Shown piece after piece: positions 1-9,199 of a stretch of 64,000 nt of DNA. Position numbers and translations under genes: made by a program. How positions within the stretch are numbered: the stretch's first letter is position 1; every line of letters begins with the position of its first letter. Origin of the DNA: Hadesarchaea archaeon (lineage in GTDB: Archaea; Hadarchaeota; Hadarchaeia; Hadarchaeales; Hadarchaeaceae). The stretch spans positions 99,645 to 163,644 of the forward strand of contig JAPDJH010000004.1 in assembly GCA_029259175.1 (NCBI GenBank). The letters run 5' to 3'. The notes beneath the pieces are model-generated. The model saw only the letters and a program-made list of their open reading frames with translations, made no database searches and was not told the DNA's origin.

Positions 1-1164
1 TTCCGGGAACTGCGGCGCCGAGAAATCCAGCATCTTGGCCATGAGCTCCGGCAACCTGACCTCCATTCGGATTTCGTCCATGAGCCTAAGAGTTCTCCTC
101 AGCACCAGGCGCGCGAGGTATCCCTCCCGGACGTTGCTGGGCGTTATCCCATCTGCAAACATGAATGCCAAGCAACGCAGGTGATCGGCGATCGCGTAGA
201 CCCCTTCGATCGGTGAAAGCATACGGTCAAGCTCTTCTACTGAAACCCCCGTTCGCTCGGAGAGTTTAGAGCGCAGAATGTGGAGGTCGCGGCCGCTCTC
301 GATATCGAGCACCCCAGCGAGCTTCGAGTTCTCCTGCAGGATTTCTGGCGGTGGAAGCTGGACACCGGCCATGCCTCGCAACTCGTCGATGAGCCGGCCG
401 AAGATGGCCTCATAGCTCGTGGGGGTCCCCTGGGTAAGCCACACAAAGCGCTCCAAACCATAGCCGGTGTCAACGATTTCAAGAGGGATGGGCCGGTAGT
501 TGCCACTCTCCCCCGCGTAGTGCATGAAGACAAGCGTTGCGACCTCTAGGCCACGCACGTTGACTTCAAAATCCTCTCCAGCGTTTCCACCGCCCTCCCA
601 CATCCCCTCAATGTAGGTGATTTCCTCTGGCCTTATCCGCAGGGTTCGGGTAAGAAATTCATGACAGTACTGGACGGTCTCGTGATTCCAGTAAATCCGC
701 CTGGTGCGCGTGTTGAAGGCGTGGTGTCCGCCCATGAAGAACAGGGTGAAGTGACGTCCAGAGCGCCCCACATTGTCGATGTCTTTGAGCCTGATGCTCG
801 GCTGGCTTACGACAAGGGGATTCGCAGGCGGAGGCACTTGACCGCTCGTGACCCACGGCTGAAAGTTTGCAATCGATGCGATGGTGAGAAAGATATCATC
901 GCGCCAGCGGGCCACGACCGGGTAACGCGGGATCACCTCGTGCCCCCGACGCTTGAAGAAACGAAGAAACGCTCGCTCGAACTCCTGCAAGGTATAGGGC
1001 TTGCGGGTCGGAGGATTTCCAATAAACGAATATTCCACACACGGCGTGTCACCGCAGAGTTCACGTTCGGGATCAAGCGTCCAGAAAAATCTCCCGCAAC
1101 TCTTACACTTCCGCTGCGTGAAGCCCTCTTCCTTGAACAGCTTGACGTGATAAATTTCGCTCAT
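1..1164 (-). CDS. alaS: Alanyl-tRNA synthetase, archaeal type (3' part outside window)
   Basis: Charges tRNA-Ala. Reading the minus strand from an ATG at 1164 gives 388 uninterrupted codons to the window edge, so only the N-terminal catalytic part is present. The N-terminus (MSEIYHVKLF) is followed by a Cys-rich segment (CKSCGRFFW, then two more Cys), which is the archaeal extension. After it comes the class II core with FFMGGHHAFNTRTRR and the VDTGYGLERFVW segment. It lies 39 bp downstream of the CheY-like gene on the same strand, so the two may be co-transcribed. A GTG two codons upstream is an alternative start. The identification rests on the whole-length pattern of archaeal AlaRS. Confidence 0.95.
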   Translation of the reverse strand, partial: MSEIYHVKLFKEEGFTQRKCKSCGRFFWTLDPERELCGDTPCVEYSFIGNPPTRKPYTLQEFERAFLRFFKRRGHEVIPRYPVVARWRDDIFLTIASIANFQPWVTSGQVPPPANPLVVSQPSIRLKDIDNVGRSGRHFTLFFMGGHHAFNTRTRRIYWNHETVQYCHEFLTRTLRIRPEEITYIEGMWEGGGNAGEDFEVNVRGLEVATLVFMHYAGESGNYRPIPLEIVDTGYGLERFVWLTQGTPTSYEAIFGRLIDELRGMAGVQLPPPEILQENSKLAGVLDIESGRDLHILRSKLSERTGVSVEELDRMLSPIEGVYAIADHLRCLAFMFADGITPSNVREGYLARLVLRRTLRLMDEIRMEVRLPELMAKMLDFSAPQFPE

Positions 1165-1203
1165 CCACACCAATACGGGAATCAACGGTTAAAAACCGCG
1201 ATG

Positions 1204-1566
1204 CTACTTGGCAAGAATCTCCTCGATTTTTTTGATCAGCGCCTCGGGGTCGAACGGCTTCACGATGTAGTCTGAAGCTCCTAGTTCTTTCACACCTTTT
1301 TTCAGAGTATCCGGGATGTCGAGCGCCGTTAGGAGCGCCACCTTTTGGCCGGGATTGGTTTTTCTGATTTCCTTGTAAACCTCCCAGCCGTCCATTTCCG
1401 GCATCATGATGTCGAGCAGAACCAGATCCGGTTTCTCTTGAGAGTAGCTGTCAAGAAACTCCTTCGGATTGGTGTATCCGACAAACTCGTGCCCGGCGCG
1501 CGTGATTATTTTTTGCAAAAGTTTCACAATATCTGGCTCATCGTCAACCGCCACAATTTTCTTCAT
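1204..1566 (-). CDS. CheY-like response regulator receiver domain, stand-alone
   Basis: A single receiver domain of 120 residues with no output domain. The acidic pocket (VDDE near residue 10), the phospho-acceptor Asp in LLDIMMPEMDGWE, the Thr in ALLTALD and the Lys in YIVKPFDP are all present, so it should be phosphorylatable. I chose the ATG at 1566 (MKKIVAVDDEP) over one six codons upstream, because a TATA-like TTTATAA near 1600 puts transcription start close to 1574, giving a nearly leaderless message. No histidine kinase or chemotaxis gene is visible in the window, so the partner is unknown. Confidence 0.9.
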   Translation of the reverse strand: MKKIVAVDDEPDIVKLLQKIITRAGHEFVGYTNPKEFLDSYSQEKPDLVLLDIMMPEMDGWEVYKEIRKTNPGQKVALLTALDIPDTLKKGVKELGASDYIVKPFDPEALIKKIEEILAK

Positions 1567-1634
1567 TGGCTTTGCACCAACCATTTCTGCAGGAATGTCG
1601 TTATAAACATTTCATTACCCATAAAAGATGCTGT

Positions 1635-1745
1635 TCAAATAACCACCTCCAGCCACTTCTTTAACCCACCATCGCCCCCGGATGGAGGCCCCTTCAGTGT
1701 TTGATACCACCTGCAGCGGTTGTAGAAGAAGACGAAGGCCCAGCT
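1635..1745 (-). pseudogene. Possible transposase C-terminal remnant
   Basis: The 340-base gap between the receiver gene and rpl12 holds no clear gene. In one minus-strand frame, a stretch reading WAFVFFYNRCRWYQTLKG resembles the YN...RPHQ..L...P tail of DDE integrase-type transposases. It has no start, no catalytic residues and no terminal repeats. If real, it is a decayed insertion. The rest of 1585-1904 shows nothing I can name. Confidence 0.25.
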
Positions 1746-1904
1746 GTTCTGTGGTGAACGGCACACTTCCGGGATTGCTCCGCTGGTGTGAGGAGCACAA
1801 CACGCCGGCTTTGTTGTATGGAACAACCGTTGCGGCATGTTCGAAAATCCCGAATTTGCCTTATTTTTGCCCGTACGCCCGTCGCAGTCCTTAAGCAAGG
1901 GGGT

Positions 1905-2222
1905 TCAGCCGAAAAGCGCGCCAAGTCCTGAGAGTGCCTCTTCTTCCTTTTTCTCCTCTTCTTTCTTCTCCTCTTTCTTCTCAGCTGGTTTTTCCTCGGC
2001 TTTCTCTGCGGGCGCCGCAGGAGCCGCCGCTGGCGCTGCAACGGGTACTGCCGCGCTCTTGATCGCCTCGTCGATGTTGACCCCTTCGAGCGCAGCTACC
2101 AATGCCTTGACTCTGGCCTCGTCCACTTCCACACCGGCCGCTTTCAGGATATTGGTTATCCCCTGCTCGTCCACCGGCTTGCCCGCCGCGTGCAGCACGA
2201 GCGCCGCATGGATATATTCCAT
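1905..2222 (-). CDS. rpl12: Ribosomal protein P1 (archaeal L12)
   Basis: Acidic stalk protein of the large subunit that recruits elongation factors. The 105 residues show the N-terminal dimerisation domain ([17 protein letters not shown]), an Ala/Pro-rich hinge, a run of Lys/Glu, and the conserved C-terminal GLGALFG. A GGAGGTG site ends six bases before the ATG at 2222, which decides the start; an upstream ATG pair at 2240 would overlap the end of rpl10. It is the last gene of the stalk cluster, 14 bp after rpl10. Confidence 0.97.
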   Translation of the reverse strand: MEYIHAALVLHAAGKPVDEQGITNILKAAGVEVDEARVKALVAALEGVNIDEAIKSAAVPVAAPAAAPAAPAEKAEEKPAEKKEEKKEEEKKEEEALSGLGALFG

Positions 2223-2236
2223 TCCACTCACCTCCA

Positions 2237-3265
2237 TCACCCGAACAACGCACCCAACCCTGATAGCTCTTCTCCCTTTTCTTCCTTTTCCTCCTCTTTA
2301 GGCTTTTCCTCCGGGGGTTTTTCTTCTTTTTGTTCTGCTGGCGGAGGAGCCGGAGCCTCTTGCACCACCAGCCCCCTGAGCTCTTCATCCAAACAGGCCT
2401 CGTTTTGCTTTCCGGCAAAGCCCGCTAAGGCGAGCATCTCGTACCTGGCAAGAGACAGCAAATCGGTAATCACATCCCGGGCTGGGAATCGGGCGTTCAA
2501 GGCCAGATTGCGTGCGTTCATGGCAGCTTCGGCAATGAACAGCGGAACCGTCTGACTGGTCGGATACCCGACATTGAACGCCAGATTGAACGCCCACGAA
2601 GCCGCTTGCTGCACCTCACCGGTGGTCTTTTGCTCATCGATCTCCAGCAAATCGCTTGAGAATATCAGACCATCTTGATATGCAGCCCTCAATTTGAGCC
2701 CGAGCTCTACCGGCATTATGTTGAATTTGGCCAAAATGTCAGCAATTTGCGGAGTTATCACATCGCCGGCTTTCACGAGTGGACAGTCCTCGAGAATCAC
2801 CACCTTTCCGGCTTGAATGCGTGCTTTTATCCCAACGCGCTGGAGTTCTCCAACCACCGGGCCCGGGGGGAGATCTGTTTCTCCTGCCGGGATCACAATA
2901 TCCTGGGCGGCTCTAGATCCCGGCTTCGCTGGCGCTTTGGTTTTGTTCTCCCGGAGGAACTTGCTCAGCTTGAACGCGTCCATGTCGGTGAGAATCACCG
3001 CCGTGGGTCCCTCTATCATATCTGCCAGCTTGGCCAGATCTGGACGGCTCTGAGCGACCTTTGCGATCGCCAGTCTCAGGAGAGTGTTTTTCACCACCCG
3101 TATGGTCGCGCGTTCTCGCAGTTTTTCCCGGATTTCTTGGAATTGTTTTGCCGGCAGCTCCGTGATATCAGCTATTCCTATGACAGAGGTCTCTTGGAGT
3201 TGCTTGGCAAACTCTTCAACGAATCCCTTCTTCCATTCCGCCACGTGAGCCGTTTTTGCGACCAT
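2237..3265 (-). CDS. rpl10: Ribosomal protein P0 (archaeal L10)
   Basis: Stalk base protein that binds 23S rRNA and L11 and carries the P1 dimers. The 342 residues comprise the L10 rRNA-binding domain ([15 protein letters not shown]...[12 protein letters not shown]), the archaeal insertion, helical P1-binding segments, and a charged C-terminus ending in the same GLGALFG as P1. A GGAGG lies just upstream of the ATG. Three bases separate it from the rpl1 stop, so it is translated from the same message. Confidence 0.97.
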   Translation of the reverse strand: MVAKTAHVAEWKKGFVEEFAKQLQETSVIGIADITELPAKQFQEIREKLRERATIRVVKNTLLRLAIAKVAQSRPDLAKLADMIEGPTAVILTDMDAFKLSKFLRENKTKAPAKPGSRAAQDIVIPAGETDLPPGPVVGELQRVGIKARIQAGKVVILEDCPLVKAGDVITPQIADILAKFNIMPVELGLKLRAAYQDGLIFSSDLLEIDEQKTTGEVQQAASWAFNLAFNVGYPTSQTVPLFIAEAAMNARNLALNARFPARDVITDLLSLARYEMLALAGFAGKQNEACLDEELRGLVVQEAPAPPPAEQKEEKPPEEKPKEEEKEEKGEELSGLGALFG

Positions 3266-3268
3266 CTA

Positions 3269-3928
3269 TTATCCCTCCACCATTCCTATCTTGACGGGTT
3301 TTCCCATTGTGGTTTTAACGTAGACGGTCTTGATCCGCCCACCCAAATCGGAAAGTTTGCGATCGACCTCCTCCAGCACAGCTAAGGCGTTTTCCGCCAG
3401 CTGTCCTTCATCCATTTTTTCACTCCCGATTTTGGTGTTGAGACACAGCTGTCCCTTGTTCATGAGGCGAACCGTTCTCCTTAGCCGCTCTATTATGGGT
3501 ATGGGATTGGCTGTGGCCGGGATGGGTCGAGGCATTTTACCTCGTGGTCCCAGCACAGGACCGAAAACCTTGCCGATCAGCACCATCAGATCTGCCTGAG
3601 CCAAACACATGTCGAACTGCTCAGCTATTTTTTTGATTTCCTTTCGCTGGCCTTGCAACCGTTGGATCTCCCCTTTTCCCATAACCCGATCGGCTCCTCC
3701 TTCTCGAGCGAGTCTCGCCAGTTCTCCGTCGGCAAACACGAACACACGATTTGGTTTTCCGAGTCCGTGAGGCAGCACCACATCCAGCGTTATGCGGCTT
3801 TCCGGTTTCTTGGGATCGAGACCCTCAAGGGCAATCAGTAACTCCATCGACTGCTCGAAATTCCTCGGTTTGGACTGTTCTTTCGCCTGCCTGATAGCTT
3901 GCACCAACGCCTCCTTGCTCACGGTCAT
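3269..3928 (-). CDS. rpl1: Ribosomal protein L1
   Basis: 219 residues, the usual archaeal length. It forms the L1 stalk at the E site and in archaea commonly represses its own operon by binding the mRNA. The family pattern is clear: [27 protein letters not shown], then [14 protein letters not shown]. The start ATG overlaps the rpl11 stop by four bases (ATGA), indicating translational coupling. Confidence 0.97.
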   Translation of the reverse strand: MTVSKEALVQAIRQAKEQSKPRNFEQSMELLIALEGLDPKKPESRITLDVVLPHGLGKPNRVFVFADGELARLAREGGADRVMGKGEIQRLQGQRKEIKKIAEQFDMCLAQADLMVLIGKVFGPVLGPRGKMPRPIPATANPIPIIERLRRTVRLMNKGQLCLNTKIGSEKMDEGQLAENALAVLEEVDRKLSDLGGRIKTVYVKTTMGKPVKIGMVEG

Positions 3929-4401
3929 TCTTTCAACACCTCGTCGTGTTTTCCAGCGTCTACTTCCTGCTGGATTTCGCGCGGATCTCTTCCCTCCACT
4001 GTCACGCCCATGCTGACGCAGGTGCCTAGAACCTCTTTCACCGCAGCTTTCAGTGTTTTGGCCAAGCTGCCGGACCGCTTGACTTTGGCAATCTGGACGA
4101 CCTGCTGCAGAGAGAGATTTCCGACCACTTCGCTGCCAGCCGTCTTGGCCCCCTTTTCAACGCCGAGTTCCTTCTTTATCAGGGCAGAGACAGGAGGTGA
4201 ACCCACCTTGACATCAAAACTTTTGGTCTTTGGGTCAACGATCACGGTCACTGGGACAGTCATCCCGGCAAACTCCTTGGTTCGCTCGTTTATTTTTGCT
4301 ACCACTTGCCCCACGTTTATGCCGAAAGGACCGAGCGCTGGACCTAGAGGCGGCCCAGCGGATGCCTTCCCTCCTTCGACCAGCAATTTGATTTCTGGCA
4401 C
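3925..4401 (-). CDS. rpl11: Ribosomal protein L11
   Basis: 158 residues. Binds the GTPase-associated region of 23S rRNA. The N-terminal domain shows [20 protein letters not shown], the glycine/proline-rich signature of L11; the C-terminal RNA-binding domain contains [19 protein letters not shown]. It follows spt5 by 51 bp, a gap that could hold an internal promoter or the L1 regulatory site, although I see no obvious structure in it. Confidence 0.97.
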   Translation of the reverse strand: MPEIKLLVEGGKASAGPPLGPALGPFGINVGQVVAKINERTKEFAGMTVPVTVIVDPKTKSFDVKVGSPPVSALIKKELGVEKGAKTAGSEVVGNLSLQQVVQIAKVKRSGSLAKTLKAAVKEVLGTCVSMGVTVEGRDPREIQQEVDAGKHDEVLKE

Positions 4402-4452
4402 AGCCCATCACCCGGCTTTCTCTCAAAAGTAGCAGACGAGGTTATAAATAGA

Positions 4453-4962
4453 CTACGAGGGGGAGCCCTCCATTTCTTCCTTGCGCTGGATGATTTTCAC
4501 GGCGTCACCGCGCACGGTAACAGGGATGGGCACGGTCGCCTCAATCAGTTCGACCGTTATCTCCTCCTTGCTCTCATCGATTCGAATTATCTTTGCACGC
4601 TCCCCTTTGAACGGACCAGAGGAGATCTCCACCAAATCTCCTACGTTCATCCGGATCACGCTTGGCCGCGGCGTCAGGAACTGCTCGAGCTGCTCCATGG
4701 GCACTTCTCCGCTCACCACCCCTTTTGCGTGCTTCACCCCGGCGCGCAGTCTTTCCACGAAGTGGCGGCCACCAAAAACTTCGACGAACACATAACCCCG
4801 TATATCCGGTGGAGCAAGAATGCTGAGCAGATCCTTCATTCCGTAATTTTTTGCTCTTCCGTCCAGCATATCCGCCGCAGTTTTTTCCTGACCCACCGTT
4901 GTTCTCAGCGCAAAGAGCTGTGGCTTGCGCTCTGTTTGACCTTCGGTTTTCTCCTCAGCCAC
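4453..4962 (-). CDS. spt5: Transcription elongation factor Spt5 (NusG)
   Basis: 169 residues with an NGN domain (FALRTTVGQEKTAADML...GYVFVEVFGG) and one KOW domain (VGDLVEISSGPFKGERAKIIRID). It clamps RNA polymerase during elongation together with Spt4, which is not in the window. The start is a GTG at 4962 whose first base is the last base of the secE TAG stop. The short C-terminal tail is Glu/Ser rich. Confidence 0.96.
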   Translation of the reverse strand: MAEEKTEGQTERKPQLFALRTTVGQEKTAADMLDGRAKNYGMKDLLSILAPPDIRGYVFVEVFGGRHFVERLRAGVKHAKGVVSGEVPMEQLEQFLTPRPSVIRMNVGDLVEISSGPFKGERAKIIRIDESKEEITVELIEATVPIPVTVRGDAVKIIQRKEEMEGSPS

Positions 4963-5129
4963 TATACTCCACCCCCTACCATAGAAGCTATTAGCATTAT
5001 TATGTAGCCCAAGATTCCAATCAAGATAATCCCCAGCCCGGTTATCTTGGCCACCTGGAGATACTCGTCTCGGTCTGGTTTCCTAGCTACCTGAAACATT
5101 CGTTTGCAGTTCTGGATGAACTCCCCCAT
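4962..5129 (-). CDS. secE: Protein translocase subunit SecE (Sec61 gamma)
   Basis: A 55-residue reading frame packed between ftsZ and spt5, starting MGEFIQNCKRMFQVARKPDR and carrying one C-terminal membrane helix (ITGLGIILIGILGYIIMLIA). An amphipathic N-terminal helix with a K-P-(D/T) turn before a single membrane segment is the archaeal SecE/Sec61 gamma pattern, as is the position immediately before spt5. It clamps SecY in the membrane. The ATG directly follows the ftsZ stop and the stop shares a base with the spt5 start. Confidence 0.92.
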   Translation of the reverse strand: MGEFIQNCKRMFQVARKPDRDEYLQVAKITGLGIILIGILGYIIMLIASMVGGGV

Positions 5130-6257
5130 CTACACCGGCTCCAAACCGAGCTCTGTTAGTTCTACTCGCTTCGGAGGCCTGCCGGCGGGACCCATCACGT
5201 AGGGAGAGTGAACCCCCGAGAGAACGACGAGCACACGAATCGCGTTCCGCATCTCTTCAGAAAGCTGGGCACCCCAAATCAAGTGCGCCTCGGGGTCAAG
5301 GACTTCCGAAACTTTGGCCACCACCCGCTCGGCTTCGGTGACGGTGAGATCCGGACTCCCTATGACGTTCACCAGCGCGCCTTTGGCATCAGTGACGTCC
5401 ACGTCTAAGAGCGGGCTATTGAGCGCTTCGGCGGCCGCTTCTTCCGCACGATTGGCGGAGTCGGACTCTCCTATACCGAGTGCAGCGATCCCGCTATCTT
5501 GCAACACAGTCCGGATATCGGCGAAGTCCAGATTCACGAGGCCAGGCTTGGTTATCAGCTCTGTGATCCCTTTGATGGCATCAGTGAGCACCTTATCCGC
5601 CACCTCAAAGGCGGCCCCCAGCGGGAGGTTGGGCGCGAGCTGGAGCAACTTGTCGTTGGGGATCACTATGACGCTGTCGGCGACGTCCTTAAGCTTGTTG
5701 AGTCCCTTCATGGCATTGTTTATCCTCCTGCTGCCCTCCACGGTGAACGGCAGGGTCACGACACCGACCGTTAGAGCCTTGAGCTTGCGCGCGACCTCCG
5801 CGACTATGGGCGATGCACCGGTTCCCGTCCCTCCTCCCAGTCCGCACGTGACAAAGACCATGTCGGCCCCGTAGAGGTGCTCCTTGATAACGGACTCGTC
5901 CTCCCGGGCGGCCGCCTCGCCCTTCTCCGGATCGTTTCCCGCCCCCAGTCCCCCGGTGACTTCCTGGCCTATCAGTATCTTGCGGTCAGCGGCAGCATAG
6001 AGCAGGTCTTGGGCGTCGGTGTTGAGGGCAATGGTTTCAGCCCCCTCGATCCCCACTCTCATCATCCGGGAGATGGTGTTGCAGCCGGCACCTCCACAAC
6101 CGACCACAATTATTCTGGCCTTGGCTTTCCGGAGAATTTCTTCGAGCTCCTCCTGAGTCACCCCCTTCGGCGCAGCGGGAGCTCTTGCCTTCGGAGCTGG
6201 TGCTATGCCCGGCTTGAACGTGAAACCAGTCTTTGGACTGAAGCCACCCTCGGGCAC
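5130..6257 (-). CDS. ftsZ: Cell division GTPase FtsZ
   Basis: 375 residues. Forms the cytokinetic ring. The GTP-binding core is complete: [12 protein letters not shown] near residue 51, the tubulin signature GGGTGTG at 141-147, and a T7 loop with NLDFAD. A roughly 45-residue N-terminal extension rich in Pro and Ala precedes the core. The C-terminus ([14 protein letters not shown]) is short and may bind a membrane anchor. The GTG start at 6257 has GGTGAG three bases upstream and sits four bases after dtdA. Placing ftsZ at the head of secE-spt5-rpl11 is seen in some Euryarchaeota. Confidence 0.97.
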   Translation of the reverse strand: MPEGGFSPKTGFTFKPGIAPAPKARAPAAPKGVTQEELEEILRKAKARIIVVGCGGAGCNTISRMMRVGIEGAETIALNTDAQDLLYAAADRKILIGQEVTGGLGAGNDPEKGEAAAREDESVIKEHLYGADMVFVTCGLGGGTGTGASPIVAEVARKLKALTVGVVTLPFTVEGSRRINNAMKGLNKLKDVADSVIVIPNDKLLQLAPNLPLGAAFEVADKVLTDAIKGITELITKPGLVNLDFADIRTVLQDSGIAALGIGESDSANRAEEAAAEALNSPLLDVDVTDAKGALVNVIGSPDLTVTEAERVVAKVSEVLDPEAHLIWGAQLSEEMRNAIRVLVVLSGVHSPYVMGPAGRPPKRVELTELGLEPV

Positions 6258-6261
6258 CTGC

Positions 6262-7068
6262 TCACCTGCGTTCAGAGTTATCCCGCGTTTGATTTAAGTC
6301 TTTCTTGAGGAGGGTTCCGGCCTTTACGACGGGAATTCCGAGCCGCTCTCCCACCCGGTTGCAAATCTCGCGTTGCTCCGCCGATGCTCCCTTCCAGTCC
6401 ACCACGATATACTGCACACCGCCCGCGGTCCGCTCGATGGCCAGCTGCAACAACTCGTCCGAGAGAGATGCGTACTTTGGTATGATGTGTCCAATACCGA
6501 TGTCTGTCTCCAGCGATACGCGGGTAAAGAGGGGCGCGTAGTGTATGCCGCCCACACCAACGGCCCTCGAACAGCGCTCGGGAGAGAGCGCTGCCAGAGC
6601 CGCTCGCGCAGCTGCTTCCCCAGCTCTCTCGTCCTTCCACTCTGCTGGCGTGCTTCCGACCTCGATGAAAGTTACGGGAAGGGAAAAATCGGCTGGGCCG
6701 TGGTGCGTGGCCTCAAGCGAAACTTGGTATCCGAGCCGCAGATCGTCATTTGCTCGCTGAAGTTCTAACAAAGCGGCTCTTATGGTCTGAGGAGAAGCGA
6801 TGGCTATCCGGCGCTGGTCCAAGAGTCCGGGAACATGGGTTGTCAGCGATGGACGCCCCGATTCGCTGGCGTGGCGTGAGAGCACGACTATTTCGCTCGC
6901 ATCGATGGGTGGTGAAGCTAATTCGGTGCTCTCGGTTTCGATCAACAGCAGTATTGCGCCCGGTCTCTCATAGCCGCGCATGGTCTTTTTAAACCCACCA
7001 AGTTCGATCAGTTTTTGCGCGATGTTTGCTGCAGCCGGGTCTGATTTGGAAGCGATGATTAGCTTCAT
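6262..7068 (-). CDS. dtdA: D-aminoacyl-tRNA deacylase, archaeal/plant type
   Basis: 268 residues. Hydrolyses the ester bond of D-amino acids mischarged on tRNA. The family signatures are visible: NIAQKLIE at the N-terminus, [23 protein letters not shown], then [13 protein letters not shown] and GHIIPKY, which carry the histidines of the zinc site. It heads the cluster running into ftsZ. Upstream, the spacing to the divergent LURP-like gene is 85 bp and probably holds both promoters. Confidence 0.93.
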   Translation of the reverse strand: MKLIIASKSDPAAANIAQKLIELGGFKKTMRGYERPGAILLLIETESTELASPPIDASEIVVLSRHASESGRPSLTTHVPGLLDQRRIAIASPQTIRAALLELQRANDDLRLGYQVSLEATHHGPADFSLPVTFIEVGSTPAEWKDERAGEAAARAALAALSPERCSRAVGVGGIHYAPLFTRVSLETDIGIGHIIPKYASLSDELLQLAIERTAGGVQYIVVDWKGASAEQREICNRVGERLGIPVVKAGTLLKKDLNQTRDNSERR

Positions 7069-7153
7069 CCGCTAGACACTGGACGTTAAACAGTTAAATG
7101 TGTGCGTCATGGAGAGAAAGTACTAATAATATTCGAGCACACCAAGTTTTTGG

Positions 7154-7705
7154 ATGAACGTCCCGGCACTTCTTAGTCCAGAGCGTGAGTTCTATCTCAT
7201 CAAAGAGAAGTTTTGGGACTGGGGCAGCGGGGACATCTACGATGAACGGGGAAACACTATTGGACGAATGAAGCGCAAGGTGTTGTCCCTGCGCTCTCTA
7301 ATAACTGTGATGGACCTAAACGGCGAACCCATTTTCACTATTAATCAAAAATTGGCGTCTTTGCGATCGTGTTTCGACATAAAAGACAAAGATGGGAGGT
7401 TGATCGGGAGGACTAAGAAGAAAATCCTCTCCTTGTTCAGGCCAAAGCTGTGGCTGGAGGACCAATTTGGTAACCAGATATTGGAGGCCCAAGGGTCGTT
7501 TGCTGGCTGGGATTTTGTAATTAGAGATAAAACGGGTAAAACGCTAGCCGAGGTCCGAAAGCTGGACAGGTGGCGCGATGTGTGGCTTGGCGGAGTTTTT
7601 GATTTTAGCGACACATATGCGGTCAAAGTTCTTGAGAAGAACTGCGATCGGCGGCTGGTGCTTGGATTCGTGCTTGCCATAGACAACAGCGTGCACGATA
7701 GATAG
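7154..7705 (+). CDS. LURP-one-related (Tubby-like fold) protein
   Basis: 183 residues made of repeating short beta-strand units around the pattern D..G..IG.....LS, for example DIYDERGNTIGRMKRKVLS and DKDGRLIGRTKKKILS. This matches the LURP-one/YxjI family, a beta-barrel around a hydrophobic helix related to Tubby and phospholipid scramblases. Its archaeal role is not known. An AT-rich element (TAATAATATT) about 30 bases before the ATG can act as TATA box. It is a single-gene unit. Confidence 0.7.
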   Translation: MNVPALLSPEREFYLIKEKFWDWGSGDIYDERGNTIGRMKRKVLSLRSLITVMDLNGEPIFTINQKLASLRSCFDIKDKDGRLIGRTKKKILSLFRPKLWLEDQFGNQILEAQGSFAGWDFVIRDKTGKTLAEVRKLDRWRDVWLGGVFDFSDTYAVKVLEKNCDRRLVLGFVLAIDNSVHDR

Positions 7706-7784
7706 TTCGCTGACAAAAAACAAATGAGCCTAGTGGGATTCGGTCGTTAGAAGGGTTGAGTGAGTAAAAATGAGCATTTTGGGG

Positions 7785-8090
7785 CTATCTGCGGCCCTTC
7801 TCCCGCCTGCTCTTGGAGGACAGCTCACGGAGGATCCGCTCGCCCTTCTCGGTCAACATGTACTTGGAGGTCTGCTTACTCCTCCGCTCGAGGAGCCTGT
7901 CCACTAACCCCGCGGAGTAGAGGACGCCGACGTGGTAGGCGAGCAGCCCCCGCTCAATCCCCAGCTTCCTGGCAAGGTCGTTGAAGTAGACGCCCTGCTC
8001 TCTCGCTATCTCGACGAACGCCCGCAGCCTGTGGGGGTTGTCCAGCGCCCGGTAGGCCATCAGCTTCTCGCGTACCTTCCGCAGATCCAT
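7785..8090 (-). CDS. Winged-helix DNA-binding protein (ArsR-like)
   Basis: 101 residues. The helix-turn-helix reads VYFNDLARKLGIERGLLAYHVGVLYSAGLV and is followed by a wing (SKQTSKYMLTEKGERIL). The start is set by promoter geometry: a TATA box (TTATATAT) at 8122-8130 puts transcription start near 8100, and GGTGAGG directly precedes the ATG at 8090. A TTG at 8120 would lie too close to the TATA box. It lies just downstream of the gene at 8192-8671 on the same strand and may regulate it. Confidence 0.8.
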   Translation of the reverse strand: MDLRKVREKLMAYRALDNPHRLRAFVEIAREQGVYFNDLARKLGIERGLLAYHVGVLYSAGLVDRLLERRSKQTSKYMLTEKGERILRELSSKSRREKGRR

Positions 8091-8191
8091 CCTCACCGCC
8101 GTTTGAATGTTGTTTTTCAAATATATAAATCTTTATCTGGTAAACTTTTCTTTATCTAAAGCCTTCCACTGCTTATACCGTCGCGCCAGTT

Positions 8192-8671
8192 TCAAACGAC
8201 CTCCTCGACGGGAAGGAACCCGCGCTCGCCGAACCTCCCGTACGGGTACACGTGACCGTGCACCGCGAGATGGATGAGGTAAACGTCGGTCAAGTAGCTG
8301 CGGGAGCGCCCGTGCAACGGGTGGTGCCGGTGGTGGACGAGGACCCTCAGCTTCGGGGCGATCCCCTCGTCCATGTGGAACTGCCCAAACTCCGTCGCGG
8401 AGCCCCACGACTCTACGTTGACGAACACTAGCTCCACGTCCCCGCGCCGTAGCATGCTCCGCTCGGCGAGGTCGGGTGCGATGTGGGGAGGGAAGTCGTC
8501 CTCGGGCACGAGGGCGATAATGCCCTCCCTCCTGAGTCTGCGCTTTATCCTGCGCCTCAGCTCGAGCCCGCGCCTGCCCGCCCCGAGAAGGACGACGATC
8601 AGGGAGGTCTCGTGGTACCTGCGCCTGAATTCCTCCTCGAGTTCGACGATCATCCTCCTGCTTATCGACAT
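8192..8671 (-). CDS. Unrecognised alpha/beta protein, possibly nucleoside deoxyribosyltransferase/TIR-like
   Basis: About 159 residues. Alternating strands and helices (TSLIVVLLGAG, then EGIIALVPEDDF, DVELVFVNVES, KLRVLVHH) end with a conserved-looking ESWGSATEFGQF. A Ser/Gly-x-A-x-E-x-G motif after a Rossmann-like strand is typical of nucleoside 2-deoxyribosyltransferases and the related TIR/LOG-like enzymes that cleave nucleotides or NAD. That is structural resemblance only. ATG 8671 is chosen because an AT-rich TATA-like element lies near 8700. Downstream is an HTH gene. Confidence 0.5.
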   Translation of the reverse strand: MSISRRMIVELEEEFRRRYHETSLIVVLLGAGRRGLELRRRIKRRLRREGIIALVPEDDFPPHIAPDLAERSMLRRGDVELVFVNVESWGSATEFGQFHMDEGIAPKLRVLVHHRHHPLHGRSRSYLTDVYLIHLAVHGHVYPYGRFGERGFLPVEEVV

Positions 8672-8739
8672 TCGAAAGAACACCGTGGCGACTACAATTA
8701 AATTTTCCGTTAATTACGATCAGCACCTCCTTGGATTTC

Positions 8740-9080
8740 TCACGGGATCCACAAACTCGTAAAACGAATCGCCGACCTCATACATATCATTTCCACGCCA
8801 CAAAAGTCACAACCAGCAGTCTTCAGTTTTCGGCGAATGTTGGATTCGTAAGCCGCGCCGCGGAAATAGATCGAGGTGATGTCGTAAAAGACTGAGGAGC
8901 CTAAGCGCTTCAGCTCCAGTATAGGCCGAACTCGAGCCTGTAGGTCTCGTCTTCCGTGAGGCCGAGCGACTCGTAGAGCCTCCGATGCCGAGAGTCCACC
9001 GAAGCACGCACCCAATCCAAAGCGGTGGAAGTTCTTGACCATCTGGCTCAGGCTCGAGAACCTCAGCAAGCTGGCGAAAC
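8740..9080 (-). pseudogene. Decayed IS1634/IS4-type transposase fragment
   Basis: One minus-strand frame contains LKRLGSSVFYDITSIYFRG, which matches the YD.TS.YF.G block around the first catalytic Asp of IS1634-family transposases. Upstream, sense-like peptide (RLYESLGLTEDETYRLE) is in another frame, so the gene is frameshifted. The remaining catalytic residues and terminal repeats are absent. The fragment lies directly against tRNA-Val, a common insertion neighbourhood. Confidence 0.6.
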
Positions 9081-9083
9081 AAA

Positions 9084-9156
9084 TGGGCCCGGTGGGATTC
9101 GAACCCACGCTCTCCACCTCGTAAGGGTGGCGTCATAACCGCTAGACCACGGGCCC
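9084..9156 (-). tRNA. tRNA-Val(UAC)
   Basis: 73 nt cloverleaf on the minus strand. The acceptor stem GGGCCCG pairs with CGGGCCC. The anticodon stem CCACC/GGTGG encloses CTTACGA, anticodon TAC. The T arm contains GGTTCGAATCC. Discriminator base A; CCA is not encoded. No intron. Confidence 0.95.
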
Positions 9157-9199
9157 GCTCCTCTTTAGCTCTCGTGTCAAAAAATCCTTTCTCATATTC

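Noticed and set aside
661..1275. Long plus-strand frame across alaS
   Set aside because: Antisense shadow of alanyl-tRNA synthetase.
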